Assembly (NCBI GenBank): GCA_943323675.2
Contig: CALPIR020000051.1
Location: 1-13,140, forward strand
DNA: 13,140 nucleotides
Reading direction: 5' to 3'
Source of the DNA: Chitinophaga pinensis
GTDB taxonomy: Bacteria > Bacteroidota > Bacteroidia > UKL13-3
Shown: positions 1 through 6,388 of the stretch, one piece after another
Layout: each line of letters begins with the position of its first letter
Numbering within the stretch: position 1 is the first letter of the stretch
Position numbers and translations under genes: made by a program
The notes under the pieces: model-generated
The model's input: the letters and a program-made list of their open reading frames with translations, nothing else
Told to the model about the DNA's origin: nothing
Databases searched by the model: none

Positions 1-1
1 C

Positions 2-424
2 TTTACCAACTCCTTTAAACTTAAAATTGGAGCTTCTGGACCTTTAAAAGGGGATTTCTTCAGTAAATCAATACCGGGTAATGCAACAATAAAAATACGT
101 TTTTCTTATGCCAACGGCTCGCATAATGCTGACACCCTCACGCTAATGGCAAAAGGATGGGCAACAGGATTAACAACCATTAAAAAACAAAGTGTAGTTA
201 CTTTTTTTCCTAATCCTGCAAAGGATGTAGTTACATTAAAGTATGCAACAACTAAATCAATTGATGTTGTCATTTACAATGTTTTGGGCGCAAAAGTAAA
301 ATCATTTACACACAGCAGCAACGAGACAACTTTAAACATCAGTGATTTGGAAAAAGGACTCTACTTTATTAGATTTTCTGACAATGGAATCGTAACATCA
401 AAATCGTTTACAAAAGCTGAATAA
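2..424 (+). CDS. C-terminal part of a T9SS-secreted protein (Por secretion tail)
   Basis: This is the last 140 codons of a gene whose 5' end lies outside the window; the frame is open to the left edge, so the ATG at 146 is internal and not the start. The last ~73 visible residues are a type A T9SS C-terminal sorting domain: it opens with FFPNPAKD, has the mid-domain IYNVLGAKV strand, and closes with LEKGLYFIRFSD and a lysine-containing end. In this family the domain directs an exported protein through the type IX machinery across the outer membrane, where it is removed and the cargo is anchored or released. The preceding ~67 residues look beta-rich (GNATIKIRFSYANGSHNADTLTL) but I cannot name the domain, so the cargo's activity is unknown. 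A strong intrinsic terminator follows after 19 bases. Confidence 0.85.
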   Translation, partial: FTNSFKLKIGASGPLKGDFFSKSIPGNATIKIRFSYANGSHNADTLTLMAKGWATGLTTIKKQSVVTFFPNPAKDVVTLKYATTKSIDVVIYNVLGAKVKSFTHSSNETTLNISDLEKGLYFIRFSDNGIVTSKSFTKAE

Positions 425-443
425 TTCACTTATTGAAAATATT

Positions 444-468
444 AAAGCCGCCTTGAGCGGCTTTTTTT
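444..468 (+). terminator. Intrinsic terminator of the T9SS cargo gene
   Basis: An 8-bp perfect stem (AAAGCCGC at 444-451 with GCGGCTTT at 457-464) closes a 5-base loop and runs into seven T residues at 462-468. It lies 20 bases after the stop codon of the preceding gene. Confidence 0.9.
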
Positions 469-492
469 ATGCCCTTTTATCAGATAATAGGT

Positions 493-524
493 AAAAAAAA
501 AGCCCTTCAAAAAAGAAGGGCTTT
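493..524 (-). terminator. Intrinsic terminator of tRNA-Cys
   Basis: Read on the minus strand, a 10-bp stem (GAAGGGCTTT at 515-524 on the plus strand, with AAAGCCCTTC at 499-508) closes a six-base homopolymer loop (509-514) and is followed by a T run (plus-strand A run from 493). The first base of the stem is the final A of the encoded tRNA CCA end, so the hairpin directly abuts the mature tRNA. Confidence 0.85.
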
Positions 525-597
525 GGAGGTATTGAGCGGATTCGAACCGCTGTAGCAGCTTTTGCAGAGCTGAGCCTAGCCTCTCGGCCACAATACC
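524..597 (-). tRNA. tRNA-Cys (anticodon GCA)
   Basis: The minus strand folds as a 74-base tRNA. The acceptor stem pairs GGTATTG (591-597) with CAATACC (528-534). The D-arm is GCC/GGC. The anticodon stem CAGCT/AGCTG closes the seven-base loop CTGCAAA, giving anticodon GCA (plus-strand 563-565), which reads Cys codons. The T-arm is AGCGG-TTCGAAT-CCGCT. The discriminator base is T, as expected for tRNA-Cys, and the CCA end is encoded in the DNA (524-526). A promoter lies just upstream and a terminator just downstream, so it appears to be a single-gene transcription unit. Confidence 0.95.
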
Positions 598-609
598 ATT
601 TACTGGAGG

Positions 610-639
610 CAAATATACACAATATTATAACTACACAAA
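610..639 (-). promoter_or_regulatory. Bacteroidota-type promoter for tRNA-Cys
   Basis: On the minus strand, TTTG (plus 636-639) is followed by an 18-base spacer and TATATTTG (plus 610-617), matching the -33 TTTG / -7 TAnnTTTG consensus of the Bacteroidota primary sigma factor. The -7 box ends 12 bases before the mature tRNA, which implies a leader of only a few bases. Confidence 0.65.
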
Positions 640-731
640 TTATTAGCTCAAACAATTTATCTAATTTATGTTTAAATTATGACTATAAAGGAATTACTTT
701 GCATACATTAATTTTAAATATTGTTTAGAAA

Positions 732-1232
732 ATGAAAAAAGTACTTTATGTAACATTGGCCACACTTGTATTTTCGTGCGGACAAAGCAACAACAAAACT
801 GGTTCTCAAACAGATAGCACATCGACAGAACAAGCTGCGGCTAAATCAGAAAATTTTGGTGACCCAATAACCGCTGATAGTGCAATTACTATAGAAGAAA
901 TGAAAACATTAATGGGAGACAAAAAGGAACTTGCTGTAAAAGTTACTGCTCCTGTTGAAGCTGTTTGCCAGAAAAAAGGCTGCTGGATGGAATTGAAAGC
1001 TGCAGACGGAACAAGCTTACGCGTTACCTTTAAAGACTATGGTTTTTTTGTACCAAAAGATTGCAATGGTAAAACAGCAATTATACAGGGCATAGCTAAG
1101 GTTGAAGAAACATCTGTTGCAGATCTTAAAGAATATGCAAAGGATGATGGACAAGGCGAGTCAGAAATTGCTGCTATCACAGCACCCAAAAAAGAATTGG
1201 TGTTTGAAGCAAATGGAGTCATTTTAAAATAA
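732..1232 (+). CDS. DUF4920 domain lipoprotein
   Basis: A 166-residue exported lipoprotein. The N-terminus is a short signal peptide ending in the lipobox LVFSC, with Cys16 as the lipidated residue, followed by a Ser/Thr/Gln-rich linker. The rest (from FGDPI at 42-46 to the end) matches the DUF4920 family, including its hallmark VCQKKGCWM (Cys79, Cys84) and a third cysteine at 111 in VPKDCNG. The spaced cysteines and the Met after the Trp suggest metal binding or thiol redox chemistry, but no activity is established for the family as far as I know. It probably sits in the inner or outer membrane facing the periplasm. The next gene, another lipoprotein, begins 11 bases after the stop, so the two are very likely co-transcribed. 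Upstream, TTACTTTG at 694-701 is a one-mismatch -7 box with no -33 partner. Confidence 0.85.
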   Translation: MKKVLYVTLATLVFSCGQSNNKTGSQTDSTSTEQAAAKSENFGDPITADSAITIEEMKTLMGDKKELAVKVTAPVEAVCQKKGCWMELKAADGTSLRVTFKDYGFFVPKDCNGKTAIIQGIAKVEETSVADLKEYAKDDGQGESEIAAITAPKKELVFEANGVILK

Positions 1233-1243
1233 CCTTGAAGGGC

Positions 1244-1753
1244 ATGACGTACAAAATTGGATTAACTGTTGTAATGGGTATTTACCTGGGTTTGGCAGCA
1301 TGTAATCAAAATACAAATCAGGACCCCAAAAATGGTGTTGATAGTTTAAAAATGGAAGCCGAATCTGGGAAATACCGCAACTTAGATACTTCTGAAGAAT
1401 GCGCTAAACCAACTAAATATCCGAATCAAGATAAGCCGATGGCTTTAATGATGAGACAGATGGCGGATAATGCGCAAAAAATGAAAAACAAAGTAGAAGC
1501 AGGAGAACAAATTAATGCCAATGAGTTCCCATTGATACGTTTTCATTTAGTGGAACCAACGGATCCTAATATATTACAACCGCAGTTTTATGAAAATGCA
1601 CGTTTATTCCAACAAGCTCACAAAGCACTGATGAGTGCACCTGCAAATAAACAAAAAGAAATGTACACTGCTTACATCAATCAATGTATTAACTGTCACC
1701 AAACTTATTGCAGTGGCCCTCTAAAAAGAATTAGAAAATTAGTATTAAACTAA
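1244..1753 (+). CDS. Small c-type cytochrome lipoprotein, class II-like (C-terminal CxxCH)
   Basis: 169 residues from ATG 1244. A TTG nine bases upstream is in frame, but the ATG gives a normal signal peptide (MTYKIGLTVV...) ending in the lipobox LGLAAC with Cys20 lipidated. A covalent haem-attachment site CINCH lies at residues 148-152, only 17 residues from the end. Most c-type cytochromes have it near the N-terminus; the C-terminal placement after helical sequence is typical of class II (cytochrome c'/c556) four-helix bundles. A Met-rich helix around residues 66-82 (MALMMRQMADNAQKMK) could supply the axial ligand, by analogy with c556; this is inference. An extra cysteine follows the haem site (TYCSGPLKRIRKL). 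Expected role: periplasmic electron carrier or redox sensor, paired with the DUF4920 lipoprotein just upstream. The haem site is directly visible; the class II assignment is tentative. Confidence 0.75.
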   Translation: MTYKIGLTVVMGIYLGLAACNQNTNQDPKNGVDSLKMEAESGKYRNLDTSEECAKPTKYPNQDKPMALMMRQMADNAQKMKNKVEAGEQINANEFPLIRFHLVEPTDPNILQPQFYENARLFQQAHKALMSAPANKQKEMYTAYINQCINCHQTYCSGPLKRIRKLVLN

Positions 1754-1773
1754 TTACCAATATATCATTTAAC

Positions 1774-1812
1774 AAAAATCCCCGCTAACATAATTGCTAG
1801 CGGGGATTTTTT
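1774..1812. terminator. Bidirectional terminator between cytochrome lipoprotein and pdhB
   Basis: A 14-bp stem (1774-1787 with 1798-1811, core TCCCCGCTA/TAGCGGGGA) with a 10-base loop is flanked by an A run on the left and a T run (1807-1812) on the right. It can therefore act for both convergent genes, whose stop codons lie at 1753 and 1830. Confidence 0.85.
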
Positions 1813-1829
1813 ATTTATTGTAATTACCT

Positions 1830-2807
1830 TTACCTGTACATTACAGATTTAACAGCTTTTACCACCTTATCTACACTAGGTAAAAACGCCTGAACAAAAG
1901 TTGGGGCATAACCTAATGGAGTGTCTTCTGTAGTTACACGTCTAATTGGTGCATCTAGGTAATCGAATGCATTTTTTTGTACCATGTAGGTAATTTCACT
2001 ACTAATGCTAGCCAATGGCCATGCTTCTTCTACTATTACCAAACGATTGGTTTTCTTCACCGATTCAACAACAGTATCGTAATCTATAGGACGAACAGTG
2101 CGTAAATCTATCACTTCTACACTAATTCCGTCTTTGGCTAATTCTTCGGCTGCTTGATAAACAACTTTAATAATTTTACCAAAACTTACAATTGTTACAT
2201 CTGTTCCCTCGTTTTTAATAACCGCTTTTCCAATTGGCAAATAATATTCTTCTTCAGGCACCTCTCCTTTATCACCATACATCTGTTCGCTTTCCATAAA
2301 AATAACAGGATCATTATCTAATATGGCAGATTTTAATAAACCTTTTGCATCATATGGATTTGAAGGAACAACAACTTTTAAACCCGGGCAATTTGCATAC
2401 CAGTTCTCGAAAGCTTGTGAGTGTTGTGCCCCCAATTGACCAGCAGATCCTGTTGGGCCTCTAAATACCATGGGAATATTAAATTGTCCTCCACTCATTT
2501 GATAAATTTTAGCAGCTGCATTAATCACTTGATCAATTGCTACCAAACTAAAATTAAAAGTCATGAATTCAACAATAGGACGTAGGCCGTTCATTGCAGC
2601 ACCAACACCAATACCTGCAAAACCTAATTCTGCGATTGGAGTATCTATAATTCTTTTGGCTCCAAATTCATCAAGCATACCTTGACTTACTTTATAGGCA
2701 CCATTGTACTCTGCTACTTCTTCACCCAATAAAAAAATATTAGGGTCTTTGCGCATTTCTTCGCTTAAAGCTTCGCGCAAAGCTTCTCTAAATTGAATTG
2801 ATCTCAT
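1830..2807 (-). CDS. pdhB: Pyruvate dehydrogenase E1 component, beta subunit
   Basis: 325 residues, the usual full length for an E1 beta subunit of the alpha2beta2 pyruvate (2-oxoacid) dehydrogenase. With E1 alpha and thiamine diphosphate it decarboxylates pyruvate and passes the acetyl group to the E2 lipoyl domain in the cytoplasm. Visible family features: FLLGEEV (residues 25-31) and IDTPIAELGFAG (54-65), with Glu60 at the position that contacts the cofactor pyrimidine; RGPTGSAGQLGAQHSQ (116-131), with the active-site His129; then the C-terminal transketolase domain (VSFGK, VIDLRTVRPID). Pyruvate rather than branched-chain specificity is inferred from overall similarity. E1 alpha and E2 are not in this window; pdhB appears to be its own transcription unit, with a good promoter upstream and a shared terminator downstream. 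Confidence 0.93.
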   Translation of the reverse strand: MRSIQFREALREALSEEMRKDPNIFLLGEEVAEYNGAYKVSQGMLDEFGAKRIIDTPIAELGFAGIGVGAAMNGLRPIVEFMTFNFSLVAIDQVINAAAKIYQMSGGQFNIPMVFRGPTGSAGQLGAQHSQAFENWYANCPGLKVVVPSNPYDAKGLLKSAILDNDPVIFMESEQMYGDKGEVPEEEYYLPIGKAVIKNEGTDVTIVSFGKIIKVVYQAAEELAKDGISVEVIDLRTVRPIDYDTVVESVKKTNRLVIVEEAWPLASISSEITYMVQKNAFDYLDAPIRRVTTEDTPLGYAPTFVQAFLPSVDKVVKAVKSVMYR

Positions 2808-2823
2808 TGCGTTTTATTTACTG

Positions 2824-2853
2824 CAAAAATATAAGGTTTATTAAGCTTTCAAA
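2824..2853 (-). promoter_or_regulatory. Bacteroidota-type promoter for pdhB
   Basis: On the minus strand TTTG (plus 2850-2853), an 18-base spacer, then TATTTTTG (plus 2824-2831) match the -33/-7 consensus TTTG-N18-TAnnTTTG. The -7 box lies 16 bases upstream of the pdhB ATG, so the leader would be short. Confidence 0.65.
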
Positions 2854-2961
2854 ACGTTTAAATTTTATAATAGCGGTTTATTTACGTTGTTTGATTTGAG
2901 TAGATAAACAGCTGATTACTTGACTAAAAGCAATTAACATTGATTTGCCAACCTTAATTAA

Positions 2962-3633
2962 TTAATACTTAATAGATAGTTTTACCTCGAGTTGGTTTGA
3001 TATTATCGACAAGGATATTGGAATTTCCATCAATGCACAGAGCGTTCTTACTGTCCAAAGTCCAGGCTGATTAGGCATGGCATTAATGTCTGCTGTACTT
3101 GTATTATTTACAAAGTTTATGGTTTGCTCAGAAGGGATTTCAACACAAAAATTTTGCATGATAAGTTGCATCGCAAACTCATTCGGTTTTGAAAGACTAA
3201 TGATTACCTTTTTTTCAGCGGGTGAATATTCGATAATATTTAGCAATAAATTTCTAATGACACTTTGAAGCATAACTTTATCTGCGTTAACCATATCGGC
3301 ATTATTAAGCGCAAGCATTAAGTCGAACTGTTGATGTTGTAATTCGTTTTTGAAATAATTTAACTCATCATTAATTAACTCTGCAAGATTAACCTTTTGC
3401 TTAATTGGAGTAATGTTATCAGAATAAACCTTAAGCCACCACGATAGGTTTTCACTGCGTAAAAGTGCCTTTTTAGAAAGTTGATTGACAATTTGAATAT
3501 AATTTCTTTTATCACCATCTTCAAGTTTTTCGAAATGATTGGCTAATAAGTCGGAAAACCCGATGATTCCATTAAAAGGACTACGTAAATGGTGTGTTAA
3601 TACTGATAGCAATTGTTTTTCTATAGTAGCCAT
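2962..3633 (-). CDS. Short cytoplasmic histidine-kinase-like protein with degenerate ATP-binding domain
   Basis: 223 residues with no signal peptide, membrane helix or sensor domain. The N-terminus is a HisKA dimerisation helix with an H-box, THHLRSPFNGIIGFSDLL, placing the phospho-acceptor at His14; the usual Glu/Asp after it is His15. The rest resembles a HATPase_c domain but is worn: the N-box region RNLLLN (Asn128, Asn132) is kept, while the G1 box DxGxG appears as NFCVE (161-165), losing the Asp and both Gly, and the G2 region reads GLWTV (191-195) instead of GLGL. ATP binding is therefore doubtful. It lies 9 bases downstream of a LytTR response regulator and is surely co-transcribed with it. 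It may act as a phosphatase, phosphotransfer or scaffold partner of that regulator; it could also still bind ATP in an unusual way. No terminator is evident downstream. Confidence 0.75.
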   Translation of the reverse strand: MATIEKQLLSVLTHHLRSPFNGIIGFSDLLANHFEKLEDGDKRNYIQIVNQLSKKALLRSENLSWWLKVYSDNITPIKQKVNLAELINDELNYFKNELQHQQFDLMLALNNADMVNADKVMLQSVIRNLLLNIIEYSPAEKKVIISLSKPNEFAMQLIMQNFCVEIPSEQTINFVNNTSTADINAMPNQPGLWTVRTLCALMEIPISLSIISNQLEVKLSIKY

Positions 3634-3642
3634 CGTATTAAT

Positions 3643-4410
3643 TTAAAGCGTAGAAGTTAGCTTAAATTTATTTTTAATTATTGAAAAATAGTTACGACTA
3701 ACCTCAAATGGTTGATCTACTCCATTTAAATACAAAACACCCGTATCATAAGTGCCACGCTCTATTTTAAGCACATTGTGTAGGTTAACAATTGTTGACC
3801 TGTGTACACGAAAAAAATCATCTTGTGGTAACTTATCTTCCCAAAGTTTTATTAAGCCATAGGTGGTAAAAGATTTACCATCATTTAGTGCCACATAAGT
3901 ATAGTTTCCTTTGGCTTCAATGTAGTTGATATCCTTTATTTTAATGAATTTCAACTCATTATCAATATTCATTAAAACCATATTATCAATACCAAATTTA
4001 GAAGAATGCTTTGCAGATTTTTCTTCGAAATCATTTTCGTCAGCATTTTCAAATACACCTAAACGGCTGATGGCTTTCTTTAATCTATCTCGGCTAATTG
4101 GCTTAACAATATAGTCTATGGTATTATATTCAAATGCCTTTACCGCAAAATCAGGGTATGCAGTAATAAATAAAACCTTAGTTTGGGGGTCAACAAATTT
4201 CATTAAATCTAAAGCGTTGGTACCCTTCAAATCAATATCCATAAATATCAAATCAACATTCGGATTAGCATTAATTAAAGTCTCCGCATCCTTTATGTTA
4301 AAGGCCTCACCCAATAGTTCGATGTAAGGGAAATCTTTTAAAAACTCCTTTAAAAGTGTTACCGATGATGTATCATCTTCAATAATTAAGGCATTAACAG
4401 TGGTTAACAT
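3643..4410 (-). CDS. LytTR-family response regulator, kinase-linked copy
   Basis: 255 residues. The N-terminal receiver domain (about 1-120) has the acidic pocket Glu11/Asp12/Asp13, phospho-acceptor Asp58 in FMDID, switch Thr83 in FITAY, Tyr100, and Lys103-Pro104. A linker of about 25 residues rich in Glu, Asp, Lys and Ser follows, then a C-terminal LytTR DNA-binding domain (about 143-250) with INYIEAKGNYTYV and RVHRSTIVNLHNV, as in LytR/AlgR-type regulators. All receiver residues needed for phosphorylation are present. It is the first gene of a two-gene unit with the degenerate kinase; regulator-first order with a sensorless kinase is less usual than kinase-first. A paralogue lies at 5469-6206. 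The target genes cannot be told from the sequence. The upstream 146-base gap is shared with the divergent methyltransferase; I found no consensus promoter for this gene in it. Confidence 0.92.
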   Translation of the reverse strand: MLTTVNALIIEDDTSSVTLLKEFLKDFPYIELLGEAFNIKDAETLINANPNVDLIFMDIDLKGTNALDLMKFVDPQTKVLFITAYPDFAVKAFEYNTIDYIVKPISRDRLKKAISRLGVFENADENDFEEKSAKHSSKFGIDNMVLMNIDNELKFIKIKDINYIEAKGNYTYVALNDGKSFTTYGLIKLWEDKLPQDDFFRVHRSTIVNLHNVLKIERGTYDTGVLYLNGVDQPFEVSRNYFSIIKNKFKLTSTL

Positions 4411-4529
4411 ATACTCTAACTTTTAATATTTCGTGAAGAAAATGATATTTTTTATACAATCAAAACAAAAGAAAGAAGAATACTAAAATAAACAAACATT
4501 AATTGCAAATAAATAACACTTTATTCCCT

Positions 4530-4537
4530 TAAGTTTG
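4530..4537 (+). promoter_or_regulatory. Candidate -7 promoter element of the methyltransferase gene
   Basis: TAAGTTTG matches TAnnTTTG and ends 19 bases before the ATG at 4557. No TTTG lies at 17-20 bases upstream (the nearest TTG gives a 24-base spacer), so the call rests on the -7 box alone. Confidence 0.4.
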
Positions 4538-4556
4538 CGGTTTATATTTTAAACAA

Positions 4557-5435
4557 ATGAACCTGTTTACTGCAGAAAATTGGAAAGATTATGAGTTGCT
4601 CGATTGTGGCGACCTAGAGAAATTAGAACGCTTTGGCAATGTTGTTTTGCGCAGACCAGAGCCGCAGGCGCTATGGCAAAAACAATACAGTGAACAGGAA
4701 TGGAACAAACTTGCCGATGTTAAATTTATACAAAAGGGAAGCCATGCGGGAGAATGGAAGAAAAATAAACCTATTGCAGATAAGTGGAAGATTGGTTACG
4801 ATTACGGTGATTTGTCAATAAAGTTTAACTTGTCATTAACATCATTCAAGCATGTTGGTATTTTCCCGGAACAAGCATTAAACTGGGACTTTATTTTTAA
4901 CACTGTTAAAAAACTTGAAGTTGAGCAACCACGTGTACTGAATTTATTTGCGTATACAGGTGGGGCATCTTTGGCAGCTAAAGCAGCAGGCGCTGATGTA
5001 ACTCATGTTGATAGTATAAAACAAGTAATCAATTGGAGTCGTGAAAATATGGAAACATCCAACCTAAAGGATATACGTTGGGTGGTTGAAGATGCATTGA
5101 AATTTGTAAAACGAGAAGTGAAACGTGGAAAGAAATACAATGGTATTATTTTAGACCCTCCTGCTTATGGCATAGGCACAAATGGCGAACGTTGGAAACT
5201 AGAAGATTCTATTAACGAAATTTTAGCTGATATATCAAACCTATTAGATGAAAAACATTTTTTAGTGCTAAATGTGTACTCTTTAGGATTAAGTCCTTTA
5301 ATTCTAGAAAACTTGATAAAAACCAACTTCAAGAATGTTGAAAATTTAGACCTAGGAGAGGTATACTTAAACGCCCAAAGCGGAATTAAATTACCCCTTG
5401 GTATTTTAGCCCGATTTAATAACATTAACCCATAA
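4557..5435 (+). CDS. Class I SAM-dependent methyltransferase, RlmI-like (probable rRNA cytosine-C5 type)
   Basis: 292 residues. The Rossmann-fold SAM site is clear: motif I VLNLFAYTGGAS (127-138), an acidic residue at the end of strand 2 (Asp152 in THVDS), and the DPPAYG motif (Asp200-Gly205). The FAYTGG/DPPAYG combination is typical of the family containing RlmI (23S rRNA m5C1962) and the RlmK half of RlmKL. The N-terminal ~110 residues are shorter than in E. coli RlmI and I do not see an obvious PUA domain, so the substrate may differ; many Bacteroidota homologues are annotated only as SAM-dependent methyltransferases. It is the only plus-strand gene in a minus-strand signalling block, divergent from the regulator at 3643 and convergent with the regulator at 5469. 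The stop codon lies inside a long inverted repeat. Confidence 0.85.
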   Translation: MNLFTAENWKDYELLDCGDLEKLERFGNVVLRRPEPQALWQKQYSEQEWNKLADVKFIQKGSHAGEWKKNKPIADKWKIGYDYGDLSIKFNLSLTSFKHVGIFPEQALNWDFIFNTVKKLEVEQPRVLNLFAYTGGASLAAKAAGADVTHVDSIKQVINWSRENMETSNLKDIRWVVEDALKFVKREVKRGKKYNGIILDPPAYGIGTNGERWKLEDSINEILADISNLLDEKHFLVLNVYSLGLSPLILENLIKTNFKNVENLDLGEVYLNAQSGIKLPLGILARFNNINP

Positions 5436-5470
5436 AAAAAATCCTATGATTACAGGATTTTTTATGGGTT
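5427..5470. terminator. Bidirectional terminator overlapping both flanking stop codons
   Basis: Left half AACCCAT + A run + TCCT (5427-5445) and right half AGGA + T run + ATGGGTT (5454-5470) form a long, slightly unequal hairpin (A run of 8 against T run of 6) around an 8-base loop. The stop codon of the plus-strand methyltransferase (5433-5435) is in the left arm, and the minus-strand stop of the next gene (5469-5471) starts in the right arm. Confidence 0.8.
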
Positions 5471-6206
5471 ATATTTTATACTTTTTCTTAATCTGAAAAA
5501 AGAAATTTCTGCTTATCTCAAAAGGCTCGATAATACCTTTTAAATACAATCTTCCTGTGTCATTTGCCCACTTTTCTATTTTAGCAACATTGCGAATATT
5601 TACTATGGTTGAACGGTGAATTTGAATAAATAGATCTTCTGGTAAAGAGGTGTACCAGTTTTTTATAGAGTTATAGGTTACACTCAATTTGCCGTCATCT
5701 AAGTTAACTTTTGTATAATTCCCATATGCCTCTATGTAATTTATATCTTTAACACGCACAAAACTCATCTTATTATCAAAACTCAATAAAATAATGTGTT
5801 CTGAGGTAAATTTAGAAGTAAAATCATCTTTAAAATAAGAATCATCCCACTTATTGGTTACTTTCTCTATTGCCTTTCTTAATCGTTCTATACTAATTGG
5901 TTTAAGCAGATAATCAACTGCATTTAACTCAAAAGCATTTATCGCAAAATCAGTATTTGAAGCGATAAAAACCACCATAGGTTGATAGCCCGCACTATTC
6001 ATTAAATCTAGTGCTGATAATCCATTTAAATCTATATCCAAAAACAAAAGGTCAGGCCTTTCTTTACTAATAATTTTTGTCGCATCTTCAAAATCTGCAG
6101 CTTCTCCAACTAATTGAATTTTATCAAAAGTGCTTAGTAGTTTTTTAAGTACGATGCGCATATTATCCACATCATCAACAATTACTGCTTTAATTTTATC
6201 TTTCAT
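5469..6206 (-). CDS. LytTR-family response regulator, stand-alone paralogue
   Basis: 245 residues with the same architecture as the regulator at 3643-4410: receiver (about 1-117) with Asp11/Asp12, phospho-acceptor Asp57 in LFLDID, and Lys102-Pro103, then LytTR (about 138-245) with INYIEAYGNYTKV and IHRSTIVNIRNV. By eye, 30 of the last 51 residues of the LytTR domain match the paralogue, so the two probably arose by duplication. One difference stands out: where the paralogue has the switch residue in FITAY, this protein has FIASN, so the Thr is Ala82 (Ser83 is adjacent). That may alter the response to phosphorylation. No kinase gene is adjacent. The upstream region lacks a TAnnTTTG box that I can find. 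Confidence 0.92.
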   Translation of the reverse strand: MKDKIKAVIVDDVDNMRIVLKKLLSTFDKIQLVGEAADFEDATKIISKERPDLLFLDIDLNGLSALDLMNSAGYQPMVVFIASNTDFAINAFELNAVDYLLKPISIERLRKAIEKVTNKWDDSYFKDDFTSKFTSEHIILLSFDNKMSFVRVKDINYIEAYGNYTKVNLDDGKLSVTYNSIKNWYTSLPEDLFIQIHRSTIVNIRNVAKIEKWANDTGRLYLKGIIEPFEISRNFFFQIKKKYKI

Positions 6207-6323
6207 TTAAAATGTTTATTGGTTAAGTGGGGTTGATAAACATCTAATATCAATTTCAAGAATATTTTACTTTTTATACGTTAAGTAATTCTTATTATGT
6301 GCAATATATCACTATTTACAAAT

Positions 6324-6360
6324 AAAAAAACCTGCATATTTTAACATGCAGGTTTTTTTT
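6324..6360 (-). terminator. Intrinsic terminator downstream of lysS
   Basis: CCTGCAT (6331-6337) pairs with ATGCAGG (6346-6352) around an 8-base loop, extended by an A run at 6324-6330 and a T run at 6353-6360. In the minus direction it ends lysS, whose stop is at 6389, and separates it from the regulator gene further on. Confidence 0.85.
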
Positions 6361-6388
6361 AAAACTTGAGAACAGTTATAAATTTGGT

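Noticed and set aside
467..655. 62-codon minus-strand open frame
   Set aside because: It runs across the tRNA-Cys gene, its terminator and promoter, so it cannot be a real coding gene.
694..701. TTACTTTG as a promoter box for the DUF4920 gene
   Set aside because: It mismatches TAnnTTTG at the key A and has no TTTG partner at suitable spacing.
1235..1243. TTG start adding three residues to the cytochrome lipoprotein
   Set aside because: ATG at 1244 gives a normal lipoprotein signal and needs no rare start codon.
4411..4556. Possible LytTR binding repeats in the divergent intergenic region
   Set aside because: The region is AT-rich with several A-rich patches, but I could not find a pair of direct repeats with LytTR-like spacing.
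5165..5425. 86-codon minus-strand open frame inside the methyltransferase gene
   Set aside because: It is fully antisense to a well-supported gene and has no domain or plausible start context.
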